Part shown: positions 54,426 through 63,608 of the stretch, in pieces
Layout of the letters: each line of letters opens with the position of its first letter
How positions within the stretch are numbered: the first letter of the stretch is position 1
Position numbers and translations under genes: made by a program
Notes under the pieces: model-generated
The model's database searches: none
What the model was told of the DNA's origin: nothing
Seen by the model: the letters and a program-made list of their open reading frames with translations, nothing else
From: Hyphococcus formosus
GTDB lineage: Bacteria > Pseudomonadota > Alphaproteobacteria > Caulobacterales > Parvularculaceae
Direction of reading: 5' to 3'
Assembly: GCF_046736345.1 (NCBI RefSeq)
Contig: NZ_CP157210.1
Span: 248,001 to 312,000, forward strand
Length of the DNA stretch: 64,000 nucleotides

Positions 54426-55136
54426 ATGCGCAAACTCGCAACCGACAATGCATTGGTGCTTTTTTCAGGCGGGCAGGATTCGTCCATTGCCCTCGCTTGG
54501 GCATTGTCGCGCTACGATCATGTAGAAACCATCGGTTTCAATTACGGCCAGCGTCACGCGGTGGAGCTAGGGGCGCGGCAGGCGGTTAAGCGCGCATTAT
54601 GTGATGCTTTTCCCGAATGGGCGGCAAAGCTCGGTGAGGACACGCTCGTCGATGCGGCCGGATTACGCGATCTCGGCGAGACTGCGATGACCCACGAAAC
54701 TGAAATCGCTTATGCGGATGATGGTTTGCCGAATACATTCGTGCCCGGTCGAAACCTTGTGTTTCTGTCGCTCGCTGGCGGGCTGGCTTATCGGCGCAAT
54801 CTCGGGGTTTTGGTTGCGGGCATGTGCGAGACGGATTTTTCCGGCTATCCCGATTGCCGCGAAACGACATTAGCAGCGCAACTGGAAGCTCTAAGGCTCG
54901 GCATGGATGCGAATTTCGATTTGGAAACACCGCTCATGCATATCGACAAAGCCGAAAGCTGGCGTTTGGCGGCGCGATTGGGCGGCGACAAGTTGGTGCA
55001 GCTTATCAACGAACATTCCCACACTTGCTATAAAGGTGTCCGCGGCGACCGCCATGAATGGGGATATGGCTGCGGTGAATGCCCCGCATGTGAATTGCGC
55101 GCCCGTGGTTGGGCCGAATATGCCGCTGCGCCCTAG
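54426..55136 (+). CDS. queC: 7-cyano-7-deazaguanine synthase
   Basis: A 236-residue ATP-dependent enzyme in queuosine synthesis, converting 7-carboxy-7-deazaguanine to preQ0. The P-loop is FSGGQDSSIALAWAL, and the C-terminal zinc-binding cysteines are in CYKGVRGD and GCGECPACELRARGW. Length is typical. I looked for a preQ1 riboswitch upstream (54295-54425) and saw none. The MFS gene follows with a one-base overlap. Confidence 0.94.
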   Translation: MRKLATDNALVLFSGGQDSSIALAWALSRYDHVETIGFNYGQRHAVELGARQAVKRALCDAFPEWAAKLGEDTLVDAAGLRDLGETAMTHETEIAYADDGLPNTFVPGRNLVFLSLAGGLAYRRNLGVLVAGMCETDFSGYPDCRETTLAAQLEALRLGMDANFDLETPLMHIDKAESWRLAARLGGDKLVQLINEHSHTCYKGVRGDRHEWGYGCGECPACELRARGWAEYAAAP

Positions 55137-56335
55137 TGAATAGGGTGGATACGGAACAACAGACCAAGGAAAGCCCGCTGGTTGCCGCACTCTATGCGGG
55201 GTTCTATGGCGGCCAGTTCGTATTGTTGGGGATCCAGCTTCCGTTCTTTGCAGGCTGGCTTGCGCTCAAAGGTTTTACGACATCCGAAATTGGGTTGATT
55301 ACGGGCGCAGCATTGATCGCGCGTCTTGCGCTTGGGCCGTTTGTGGCATTTTGGGCTGACCATCAACATGATGAACGCAGGTCACTTCGGATCATGTCCT
55401 TTCTGTTTGCCTTGGGCGGCATTGGATTAATCCTTGCGCCGACGAAAGTCTTAATCGGTGCCGCAGCCGCGTTGATTATCTGGACCTTCGGCATGTTGGT
55501 GCCGTTGACCGATACGGCCGTGTTGCGCGCCGACCGCAATGGCTGGGTGAAGTATGGTCAGGTGCGCGCTGCCGGTTCTACATTTTTTTTGGTTACAACG
55601 ATTGTGGGCGGCGCGGTGCTTGGCCAAACCGGTGTGGCGGCCGCCGCGCCCTTTATGGCCATTGCGGCGATCGCCGCTTTTTTCATGTCACTATTGCTGC
55701 CCAAGGGGGTCGGCGGGCGTGGCGGCGCAAAACCAGTTTCCTGGCGGGAGGCACCGCGCTTTATTTCGAGCCCGGTTTTTCTGGGTGTTCTGATCGCTGC
55801 CGGTCTAACCCAAGGGGCCCATGCGGTTTATTACGCATTCTCGTTTTTGCGGTGGGAAGAGCTGGGCTATTCCACGTTAACGATCGGGTTTTTGTGGGCA
55901 ACAGGCGTTGTCGCAGAGATTATATTACTAACGCGCGCGCGGAACCTCGCTTATCGATTAGGTCCGGCCTTATTGCTGATCTTGGGCGCGGCGGGCGCTG
56001 CGGTGCGATGGTTTTTCGTTGCGCTAGAGCCGCCGCTTCTGTTTTTGTTTTTGTTGCAAACTTTGCACGCCTTGACCTTCGCCGCGACTTATCTGGGCAC
56101 GATTGAGTTTCTTGATCGCGCAGCGCCCCTGAGGCTTGTTAATACGGGGATGACTTTAATGTCGACGACGGGGGTTGGCGCGGTGACCGGGCTCGCGACT
56201 GTCATTGCTGGTTATGTATGGCAATCAAGTGGGGCAGGGCCAGCCTATATGATGATGGCTTTCATGGGTGCAATCGCTGTCATTTGTGCGGTATTGGTGG
56301 CGCGTAAATGGGACGGCGGAAAGCTTTTCGAATAG
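55136..56335 (+). CDS. MFS transporter, MFS_1-like
   Basis: A protein of about 399 residues with twelve predicted helices, opening with a hydrophobic segment YAGFYGGQFVLLGIQLPFFAGWLALKG and carrying a conserved D-x-x-R-type loop motif after the second helix (FWADHQHDERRS). It resembles the 3-phenylpropionate-permease-like MFS branch; the substrate is unknown. The GTG at 55136 overlaps the queC stop by one base; a second GTG at 55145 is the alternative. A queuosine-precursor role is possible from position but unproven. Confidence 0.8.
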   Translation: MNRVDTEQQTKESPLVAALYAGFYGGQFVLLGIQLPFFAGWLALKGFTTSEIGLITGAALIARLALGPFVAFWADHQHDERRSLRIMSFLFALGGIGLILAPTKVLIGAAAALIIWTFGMLVPLTDTAVLRADRNGWVKYGQVRAAGSTFFLVTTIVGGAVLGQTGVAAAAPFMAIAAIAAFFMSLLLPKGVGGRGGAKPVSWREAPRFISSPVFLGVLIAAGLTQGAHAVYYAFSFLRWEELGYSTLTIGFLWATGVVAEIILLTRARNLAYRLGPALLLILGAAGAAVRWFFVALEPPLLFLFLLQTLHALTFAATYLGTIEFLDRAAPLRLVNTGMTLMSTTGVGAVTGLATVIAGYVWQSSGAGPAYMMMAFMGAIAVICAVLVARKWDGGKLFE

Positions 56336-56417
56336 AGGGATTTTGTTCTCCACAATTTAATGTCATCAGATTTTGAAATGCGCGCTTAGTGTGCGAAAAA
56401 CCTTTTAGCGATTTAGG

Positions 56418-57209
56418 ATGTCTATGCAGGTTTCTGTCAGAGAGAATTGGGAACAACGACTTCGTCGTTTTGTGCGCCGCCATCGATATCGTGGCGATGT
56501 ACAATGCGCCTTGTGCGGTGCCTATTTCGATGAATTTGTCGAAACCGGACTCCAATCGCCATTAACCGAGAGCCGTGAAATTATCGGCATGGGGCGTGTC
56601 AAAGATATGTGTCCGGTTTGTTCGGGACGCGCGCGCACGCGGCTCATTTTGCTTTATCTGCAAGAGCAGGTTCTTGCCGGAGATGGTAAAATAAATATCC
56701 TCCATTTCGCGCCGGAATATCCGTTACAGAGCTGGATCAAAATGCATAGCGGCGTCAGCCTCACAATGTGTGACTTGATGCCTGATGTGTACGGATTAAT
56801 AAAAAATGTCGAACAGGCGGATATAACCAATTTGCCCTATGATGACGGCGCGTTTGATTTCGTTATTTGCTCCCACGTTCTGGAGCATGTTCCCGATGAC
56901 AAAAAAGCATTGAGCGAATTATACCGGGTTATGGTGCCTGGTGGCCGTGCAATCTTGCTCGCGCCCTTCGCCATCGACGGAAAGGGCACCGACGAGGACC
57001 CAAATGTTACCGATGAGACTGAGCGCGAACGGCGATTTGGCCAGTCGGATCACATCCGGATTTATGAACGCGACGATTTTCTTGATCGGATTCGCGATGC
57101 AGGGTTCGCGGTGTCGTTGTTCGATCCATTTGCGGAACATCCGCAATTGGCAAAGGAAATGGACCTTAATCCATTAGAGCTTTTGCCAATTGCCACGCGG
57201 CCCGAATAG
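56418..57209 (+). CDS. Class I SAM-dependent methyltransferase with N-terminal cysteine motifs
   Basis: A 263-residue protein. Residues about 30-80 carry two cysteine pairs, CALCGAYF and CPVCSGRART, likely one zinc-binding element. The methyltransferase domain follows with ILHFAPEYPLQSWI, a NLPYDDGAFDFVICSHVLEHVPDDKKALSELYRVMVPGG stretch and the post-motif region, so it is a Methyltransf_11-type fold. The acceptor is unknown. It stands alone after the MFS gene, convergent with the CHASE2 gene on the other strand. Confidence 0.82.
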   Translation: MSMQVSVRENWEQRLRRFVRRHRYRGDVQCALCGAYFDEFVETGLQSPLTESREIIGMGRVKDMCPVCSGRARTRLILLYLQEQVLAGDGKINILHFAPEYPLQSWIKMHSGVSLTMCDLMPDVYGLIKNVEQADITNLPYDDGAFDFVICSHVLEHVPDDKKALSELYRVMVPGGRAILLAPFAIDGKGTDEDPNVTDETERERRFGQSDHIRIYERDDFLDRIRDAGFAVSLFDPFAEHPQLAKEMDLNPLELLPIATRPE

Positions 57210-57214
57210 CGGAT

Positions 57215-59491
57215 TTAACCGCCAATCGGGTGGGCACCGTCCCAGCCTTCGGGGGTGCCCGATTGCGAGAACTTTTTGATCCGCTCTTCGTAAATATCAA
57301 AAAGAGCGATTTTCGCGCCCGGTGAGTTTTTCGCTTTCTCAAGCAACTCTTCGGCTTTGGTCATGTCGCCTGCGCGATAAGAGGCGAGCAATTGCCGGTG
57401 CACATCATCAAGCGCGCGGAAGGCTTTACTGGATTTGATGAAGGGATTGCCAATCAGCGCATAAATCGAAACCGGACGTTTTTCTCCGCGAATGCGCAAA
57501 CGGTCCAATTCGAGATAGGCAAAATGGTGATGCGATTCCTTATAGACTTGCTCGTCGCAAATCATCGCCGGGCCATAGAATTCCGATTGTCCACGCAACA
57601 GGGTCGCGCGATCAACCGCCGGGCCAATTGCTGAATAGCGGTTGTTCCGGCCATGCCCCATCGGTCCGACAAAACATTCGCCTGTGGCGATCCCGATTGC
57701 GAGATGGATCTGTAGCCCACGCGTATGGCTCGACCCTTCAAGGCCGGCATTGACCTTATCCATACTCTCGATCAGGCGAAGCGCCGCTGCACAACCCGCT
57801 TGTACGTGATCGGCTTTTTCGAGCGGCGCATTGAAATAGGCGAACATGCGGCCGCCATCGGCCTGATCGGCAACGCCGCCTGCATTGATAATCGTCTGAC
57901 GCAAATCAAGGCTGGCCGCCGCGAGTAATCGTGTCACTTCATCAGGCAGGTTTTCCATCATGCGCAAATCATCATCGGCAATCCGCAACTCGCAGGCGAG
58001 GATCGTGACGTCGCGATAAAACCCTTGCAGCACATCGCTATTAGGCGTTTCGCGCAGTTTCTTCATGGCGTCTTCCGGAAGCGTATCGTGGAAAGAGCCG
58101 CGCAAATTATCGTCGCGCAATACCCCGCCAATTGATTTCCCGCCCGCGATTGAAAGCGCCCCGAGGAAGAGTGCTGCCGCCGAAGGAAGCGGGTTCAAAA
58201 GAACCCCGCCAGATGAAAAGGCGATATACGCGCCCAGCAAAAGCAAAAGACTAAGGACAGCGGCGACGCCCGTTGCCTGCCAGAATTGGAACCGTTGGGC
58301 CGTCATGATTGCGGCGGCACCAAAGATCATGACCGCAAGCGCTTCGATATATCCGGTCCAGCCGGGACGGCGCGGTGCGTTGCCCGACGCGATTTGCGCC
58401 GCCGTCAGCGCGTGGATCGCCGCAGGGGATAACTCGCCCCGTGCGGTGGGCACTGTCGGTCCAAGCTCCGTATCAAGACCAATCAGGACAACGCTATCTG
58501 CTAGTTGACTGTTTGAAGAGGAAACCCGCGTTCCGCTTGCGCCGCTCGCCGCGATAAGACGCGATGCCGAAGTTGACGGCACGGTCACGCGTTTTGGCAG
58601 GTAAAGCCGAACCGCAGTTGAGCCTGCGACCGGTACTGATAAATCCCCTAATTGCAGGCTATCGACGATCCGGCCTTGCGAATTTGCTGCTGATGGATCG
58701 AAAGCAAGAGACACCTTGTCAACGCCCCGGGCCAGTCGTGCCGCTTCGAGCGAAATTGATGGTGCCGGGGTCCCATTCAATGACCAGAGCAAGGGCACGC
58801 GGCGGAAGATACCGTCGCCGTCGGTCGCGAGTGCAGAGACCGCAGGCTGCGCTGCGCCCGCGAGCGCGGGGTTGATTGAATAGAAATAACGCGCCGTGGG
58901 CAGGGCGATGTAATCACCTTCTGTCCCAGAATGGGACAACCAATCGGCCGACCGGATATCGGACCGCGCAAAAGCAGTAGGGCGATTGGGGTGAATAGGC
59001 GGGGTTTGTGAAACGGCGACAGCCCCCTTCACGGAACCAAACGCGGCGGCGAGGCGTTCATCGGTCCGAGGTAACAAGGAAAGCTGTTGGGCCAATGCTT
59101 CATCGCGCGCACCAGAAAGCCAGAATTCGCCAATTGTCTCCGGCGAAAGCGGGTCGGGGGCATCAACGGTTTCGGTCAAAATGACGGCTTTCGCGCCTGC
59201 ATTCCCGGCGGATTCAACGAGATTTGCCAAAACCGTGCGCGGCCACGGCCACGGGCCTACGGCGTCGATGCTTTCGCGATCGATCAACACCAAGTGGAAG
59301 TCTTCCACAGCCTCGCCATCAGCGGGGCTAAGTCTTTGAAAATAATCAAAAAGCCACTCGCGCCAATGGCGGTCGGGAGAATGCGCGCCGGTCAATGTCC
59401 CAACCGCAATGACGGCCAATGCCCCCGTCACCAAGAGCAGCGGTAACGCGGTCAACCATTGAAACGACTTGGAAAACATACGTTTGGACAA
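57215..59491 (-). CDS. CHASE2-domain membrane protein with a class III cyclase-like domain
   Basis: A 758-residue protein: helix 13-33, a large extracytoplasmic CHASE2 sensor (about 35-370), three helices (about 380-448), then a class III cyclase domain (about 490-685) and a helical tail. In this domain key residues differ from active adenylate cyclases: E501 stands where the first metal Asp is expected, Q543 where the adenine-selecting Lys is, G546-G547 where the second metal Asp is, and D627/L631 where the transition-state Asn and Arg are. It may thus be inactive or altered. Alignment was by eye. Confidence 0.88.
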   Translation of the reverse strand: MSKRMFSKSFQWLTALPLLLVTGALAVIAVGTLTGAHSPDRHWREWLFDYFQRLSPADGEAVEDFHLVLIDRESIDAVGPWPWPRTVLANLVESAGNAGAKAVILTETVDAPDPLSPETIGEFWLSGARDEALAQQLSLLPRTDERLAAAFGSVKGAVAVSQTPPIHPNRPTAFARSDIRSADWLSHSGTEGDYIALPTARYFYSINPALAGAAQPAVSALATDGDGIFRRVPLLWSLNGTPAPSISLEAARLARGVDKVSLAFDPSAANSQGRIVDSLQLGDLSVPVAGSTAVRLYLPKRVTVPSTSASRLIAASGASGTRVSSSNSQLADSVVLIGLDTELGPTVPTARGELSPAAIHALTAAQIASGNAPRRPGWTGYIEALAVMIFGAAAIMTAQRFQFWQATGVAAVLSLLLLLGAYIAFSSGGVLLNPLPSAAALFLGALSIAGGKSIGGVLRDDNLRGSFHDTLPEDAMKKLRETPNSDVLQGFYRDVTILACELRIADDDLRMMENLPDEVTRLLAAASLDLRQTIINAGGVADQADGGRMFAYFNAPLEKADHVQAGCAAALRLIESMDKVNAGLEGSSHTRGLQIHLAIGIATGECFVGPMGHGRNNRYSAIGPAVDRATLLRGQSEFYGPAMICDEQVYKESHHHFAYLELDRLRIRGEKRPVSIYALIGNPFIKSSKAFRALDDVHRQLLASYRAGDMTKAEELLEKAKNSPGAKIALFDIYEERIKKFSQSGTPEGWDGAHPIGG

Positions 59492-59653
59492 GAAAGACCC
59501 CTTTAAGTGACAGACTCAACGCTCAACTTAGCCGTATAAGGGCCTGATCGAGCAAAACTTACTCGGTTTTCGCCTTTGGTCATGCTTCATTCAGGATGAA
59601 TTTATTATCCTGCGTTAAAGCATAACACTGCAAGGGGTAGGCCGGAGTGGTTA

Positions 59654-59666
59654 TTCCCTTCGGGAA
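59654..59666 (+). promoter_or_regulatory. Small hairpin just before mlaE
   Basis: TTCCC-TTC-GGGAA is a perfect 5-bp stem ending 10 bases before the mlaE ATG (59677), and the best ribosome-binding sequence (GGGAA, GGAAAG) lies in its right arm. The stem could therefore modulate initiation. It is short, so the effect is speculative. Confidence 0.3.
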
Positions 59667-59676
59667 AGACTGAATA

Positions 59677-60813
59677 ATGACGGATTCGGCGGCAGATTTC
59701 GATATTGATATGACACGGGGTGTGTTGAAACTCATCCCCCGTGGGGACTGGCGTGGAAAATTTCTCGGCGATCTCGACGAAAAGTTACGCGACTTTGGTG
59801 ACGATTCCATTGGGCGCGAGCTGATTATCGATATGAGCGCCGTTAAACGCCTCGATACCGTTGGGGCGATGATGATCCAGCGGACTTTTCTTGCCTGTCA
59901 GGATCGCACGAACGAATCGCAGATCATCAACGCAAATGATGCGCAGCGTGCCTTGCTGGATCAGATCGAAGAGCACCTAGCGCCGTGCCATGTTGAGCCG
60001 TTTCATCCAAATGCGTTCAAAGCGATGCTTTATCGTCTTGGGCTCGGCGTTGTCGAAGCGATACAGGCCGGCCAGGCGATCCTGAGTTTCGTTGGTTATA
60101 TTCTGGCGAGCGCTTGGCGGGTTTTAATGAACCCCACCCGTATGCGGTGGACGGCAACGATTCATCACATGGAAGAAGCCGGGCTGAACGCAATTCCCAT
60201 CGTCGGGTTGATGTCGTTTTTGATCGGGGCCGTCGTGGCCTTTATGGGGGCAAAAATCTTGCGCCTGTTCAATGCGGACATCTTCACGGTCGAGCTGGTG
60301 GGCATCTCGGTTTTACGTGAATTTGGCGTATTGCTCACGGCGATACTGATTGCCGGTCGGTCGGGCAGTGCGTTTACGGCGCAAATCGGGTCGATGAAGA
60401 TCCGTGAAGAAATCGATGCGATGCGTGTTCTGGGCTTGGAGCCCATCGAAGTTCTGGTTCTGCCGCGGGTGATTGCGCTTATTATTATGTTGCCCGCGAT
60501 TGCATTTCTTGCCGCAATTTTAGGCTTGATCGGCGGCGGTTTGGTGGCCGCGCTCGCTATGGATATTTCGCCGGCATTGTTCATTTCGCGGTTTCAGGAA
60601 ACCATCATCATCAATCATTTTTGGGCGGGTATAATCAAAGCGCCGTTCTTTGCATTCGTGATCGCCGTTGTCGGTTGTTATCAGGGAATGGAAGTCGAGG
60701 GCAGCGCCGAGTCACTTGGTAAGCATACGACCCTTTCTGTGGTGCAGTCTTTGTTCCTTGTGATCCTGATCGATGCGTTCTTCGCCATGTTTTATCTGGA
60801 GATCGACTTTTGA
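59677..60813 (+). CDS. mlaE: MlaE-family permease with fused N-terminal STAS domain
   Basis: A 378-residue inner-membrane permease of the Mla phospholipid ABC transporter. Residues 1-105 form a STAS domain (RGDWRGKFLGDLDEKL, ELIIDMSAVKRLDTVGA), the equivalent of MlaB, which is separate in E. coli. The rest, about 120-378, has the MlaE helices with the GRSGSAFTAQIGSMKIREEIDAM coupling segment. It heads an operon with mlaF overlapping by 4 bases. It helps keep outer-membrane lipid asymmetry. Confidence 0.92.
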   Translation: MTDSAADFDIDMTRGVLKLIPRGDWRGKFLGDLDEKLRDFGDDSIGRELIIDMSAVKRLDTVGAMMIQRTFLACQDRTNESQIINANDAQRALLDQIEEHLAPCHVEPFHPNAFKAMLYRLGLGVVEAIQAGQAILSFVGYILASAWRVLMNPTRMRWTATIHHMEEAGLNAIPIVGLMSFLIGAVVAFMGAKILRLFNADIFTVELVGISVLREFGVLLTAILIAGRSGSAFTAQIGSMKIREEIDAMRVLGLEPIEVLVLPRVIALIIMLPAIAFLAAILGLIGGGLVAALAMDISPALFISRFQETIIINHFWAGIIKAPFFAFVIAVVGCYQGMEVEGSAESLGKHTTLSVVQSLFLVILIDAFFAMFYLEIDF

Positions 60814-61607
60814 GGGACGAAGCGCAGGAAAATGTTATCGAGGTTTCTGGATTAAAGACGCAGTTTGGCGACTTTGTTGTCCACGAAAATCTCGACCTCA
60901 ATGTTCGGCAGAGCGAAATTATCGGCGTTGTCGGCGGCTCCGGCACCGGTAAATCCGTCCTTATGCGTGCTATTATCGGCCTGAAGCGACCGAGCGAAGG
61001 TTCTGTTCACGTCTTTGGACAGGATTATTACAAGGCCGACGACAAAACCCGGATGGCAATCGAACAGCGCTGGGGTGTCCTGTTTCAAGGGGGCGCGCTT
61101 TTCTCGTCCATGACCGTGGCGCAGAATGTGATGGCTCCGATCCGCGAGCATATGGATGTCGGCGAAGCGCTTGCCCAGGACATTGCGGCGCTCAAAATAT
61201 CCATGTCGGGCCTGCCTGAGGAGGCGGGAGCAAAATACCCGTCAGAGCTGTCTGGCGGCATGAAAAAACGCGCAGGGCTTGCGCGGGCACTGGCACTCGA
61301 CCCGGAAATCGTCTTTCTGGACGAGCCCACAGCCGGTCTAGACCCCATTGGGGCCGCAAAATTCGACGAATTGATCGTCAATCTCAAGGAATCCTTAGGG
61401 TTAACAGTGTTTATGGTAACCCATGATCTTGATACGCTACATTCGACCTGTGACCGGGTGGCGGTTCTCGCTGAAAAGCGGGTTATCGCTTGCGGGCCCC
61501 TCGAAGAGGTTCGCCGCAACGAACATCCGTGGATACAGGAGTATTTTTCGGGCCCCAGAGGCAGGGCCGCGCTCGCTTCCGGGCCGAGCGTTGGGGCATG
61601 TGAGTAA
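60810..61607 (+). CDS. mlaF: MlaF-type ABC transporter ATPase
   Basis: A 265-residue ATPase powering lipid transport. Walker A is VGGSGTGKSVLMRAII, signature LSGGMKKRAGLARALAL, Walker B IVFLDEPTAGLDPIGA, and a His in VTHDLDTLHS. It overlaps mlaE by 4 bases and is followed by mlaD after 6 bases. Full length for the family. Confidence 0.94.
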   Translation: MRDEAQENVIEVSGLKTQFGDFVVHENLDLNVRQSEIIGVVGGSGTGKSVLMRAIIGLKRPSEGSVHVFGQDYYKADDKTRMAIEQRWGVLFQGGALFSSMTVAQNVMAPIREHMDVGEALAQDIAALKISMSGLPEEAGAKYPSELSGGMKKRAGLARALALDPEIVFLDEPTAGLDPIGAAKFDELIVNLKESLGLTVFMVTHDLDTLHSTCDRVAVLAEKRVIACGPLEEVRRNEHPWIQEYFSGPRGRAALASGPSVGACE

Positions 61608-61613
61608 CATCTG

Positions 61614-62537
61614 ATGGAAACCCGCGCGAGTTACGTCTTGATCGGTGCCTTTGTGATGATCGTCATCGGGGCAGCCTTTTTATATATTTTGTGGCTCGGT
61701 CAGGCCCAGCGCGAATATGATGAATATGACATCATCTTCACTGAACGGGTGTCTGGCCTTTCGGTTGGGGCTGCCGTTCGATTTAACGGAATTCAGAAAG
61801 GTGAGGTCGATACGCTGTCGATTGATCCTGAAGATCCCTCAATTGTTATTGCGCGAGTGCATGTTGATAAAGACACGCCCGTAAAAACAGACACCAAAGC
61901 CGAGTTGGAACTTGTTGGCTTTACGGGTCTTGCGATCATTCAATTTGTTGGCGGCAGTGCCGATAAGCCCTTGCTCAAGGAGGCAAGCGAAGATCGGGTC
62001 CCTACGATCAAGGCGGATGCATCTGGTTTTGCTGCATTCCTCGAAGGGTCCGGCGATGTTCTGGCGCAAGCAAACCGTTTGTTATCGGATGAAAATATCG
62101 AAGGCATCGCCAGTATTATTTCCAATGTCGAAACGCTTACCGGTGCATTCGCAGAAAACAGCGATGAAATCGGTACGACCCTCAAGAACATCGATGCCAT
62201 TACCGCAGATCTTGCGGAGGTGACGGACAAGCTCGATGCCGCGGCGACGGGGCTTCAAACCTTCATGGAAGAAGATGCGCCGGCGACGATGGCCGAGGTC
62301 GAGGCATTGCTTCAACAATCGCGCGCATTGGTGGAGGATCTTCGCGGTATCGCCGATGAGAACCGCTCGTCGATCCGTGTGTTTGCGGATCAAGGACTGG
62401 GGCAGGTTGCGCCGGCATTATCCGAGGCGCGTCGTTTGTTCCGCACGCTTGATGCAATGTTGCGCGAGATTGATCGCGATCCGAACGCATATTTCTTCGG
62501 CGAACGCGCGCCAGAATATGCAGGGAGTGACAACTAA
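61614..62537 (+). CDS. mlaD: MlaD-type MCE lipid-binding protein
   Basis: A 307-residue periplasmic protein anchored by one N-terminal helix (about 8-28). The MCE domain (about 38-115) includes IIFTERVSGLSVGAAVRFNGIQKGEV and LELVGFTGLAIIQFVGG. The rest (about 130-305) is helical and charged, and should form the tunnel-forming helices of the MCE hexamer. It overlaps the lipoprotein gene by one base. Confidence 0.93.
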   Translation: METRASYVLIGAFVMIVIGAAFLYILWLGQAQREYDEYDIIFTERVSGLSVGAAVRFNGIQKGEVDTLSIDPEDPSIVIARVHVDKDTPVKTDTKAELELVGFTGLAIIQFVGGSADKPLLKEASEDRVPTIKADASGFAAFLEGSGDVLAQANRLLSDENIEGIASIISNVETLTGAFAENSDEIGTTLKNIDAITADLAEVTDKLDAAATGLQTFMEEDAPATMAEVEALLQQSRALVEDLRGIADENRSSIRVFADQGLGQVAPALSEARRLFRTLDAMLREIDRDPNAYFFGERAPEYAGSDN

Positions 62538-63148
62538 TGAGATTGTTTCTGCGCCTGATTGGCGGCATGGCCGCATTGTCGTTGATGGGCTGCGTTTCTG
62601 TTTTGCCAGAAGCCGCGCCGCCTAAACCGCGTTTCCATATCACGCCCGCGAATGTCAGCACGATCGAGGGGGATACGCTCGCCTGGTCATTAGTGATCGA
62701 CGATCCGCGCGCGACCCGGGTTTACGACACGGTTCGTATTGCGGTGACACCCGCGCCGGGGCGTACGGAATATCTAGGCGGGGCCGAATGGGCTGATCGC
62801 GCACCGCGATTGTTCCAAACGGCACTTGTGCAGACCTTTGAAGATGCTGGTCGGATTATTGCGGTTGGCGATCGCAATGCGATCCCTGTTGCTGACCTTG
62901 TTCTTCAGACCGATATTCGCCGCATGGATCTGGCGGTCAATGCAGGTAACGAACAAGCGGTCGTATCGATTTACGCACGGCTGAGCGACGGTAAGGGAAA
63001 TGTCTTCGCCGCAAAACGGTTTGATGCGCGCGCGGCTGCAATTTCAACGAAACCCGCTGATGTATATGCCGCGTTTGATAATGTGTTTGGCGAAATTCTC
63101 GTAGACCTCGTGCGATGGAGTTACGAGGAAGGAAACGCGGCGCAATAA
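62537..63148 (+). CDS. ABC-type transport auxiliary lipoprotein
   Basis: A 203-residue lipoprotein: signal peptide with lipobox LMGC, Cys19, then a domain of about 160 residues with DDPRATRVYDTVRIAVTPAPG and VFGEILVDLVRWSYEEGNA. It matches the family of outer-membrane lipoproteins encoded next to MCE operons (PqiC/DUF330-like), which probably receive or pass lipids at the outer membrane. MlaA and MlaC are not seen here, so this protein may take their place or they lie elsewhere. Confidence 0.85.
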   Translation: MRLFLRLIGGMAALSLMGCVSVLPEAAPPKPRFHITPANVSTIEGDTLAWSLVIDDPRATRVYDTVRIAVTPAPGRTEYLGGAEWADRAPRLFQTALVQTFEDAGRIIAVGDRNAIPVADLVLQTDIRRMDLAVNAGNEQAVVSIYARLSDGKGNVFAAKRFDARAAAISTKPADVYAAFDNVFGEILVDLVRWSYEEGNAAQ

Positions 63149-63178
63149 TCGCGCCGCTAATTCCTGACGGTCCGAGAT

Positions 63179-63583
63179 TTATTGGATTGCTGTTTTCAGC
63201 CAGAAATTCAAAATATTGCTGACCATCTTGGTGCTCATGTCAAAGCCGATGGGTTTGACCACATAGGCGTTTGCAAAATTCTTATAGCAAAATTGAATGT
63301 CTTCATCGCTTTCCGATGTAGACATCATGACGACGGGAATAGACCGGAGACAGTCATCGGATTTGATTTTGCTGAGCGCTGTTCTGCCGTCCATACGCGG
63401 CATGCGAATATCCATTAAAATAAGGTCTGGTCGATTGTTCGAAAGCATTTTCAGGGCATCTTCGCCCTCGGTCGCGCGCATGGTTTTTATGTCGGATGAA
63501 TAAAGTTCAATCGCTTTTTCGAGTGCGATCGCGTCGATATCGTCGTCTTCGACCAGCATTACAGTATTGGGCTGATTATGCAT
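63179..63583 (-). CDS. Single-domain response regulator
   Basis: A 134-residue receiver domain with no output domain. The acidic pocket is VEDDDIDAIA, the phosphoacceptor Asp58 is in LILMDIRMP, and the Lys in YVVKPIG completes the site. It resembles the Rcp1-type regulators partnered with phytochrome-like kinases. It is just downstream of the histidine kinase (63609-) on the same strand, 25 bases away, so they likely form one system. Confidence 0.88.
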   Translation of the reverse strand: MHNQPNTVMLVEDDDIDAIALEKAIELYSSDIKTMRATEGEDALKMLSNNRPDLILMDIRMPRMDGRTALSKIKSDDCLRSIPVVMMSTSESDEDIQFCYKNFANAYVVKPIGFDMSTKMVSNILNFWLKTAIQ

Positions 63584-63608
63584 AGTATTATGGAATATCC
63601 CCCTTAGT

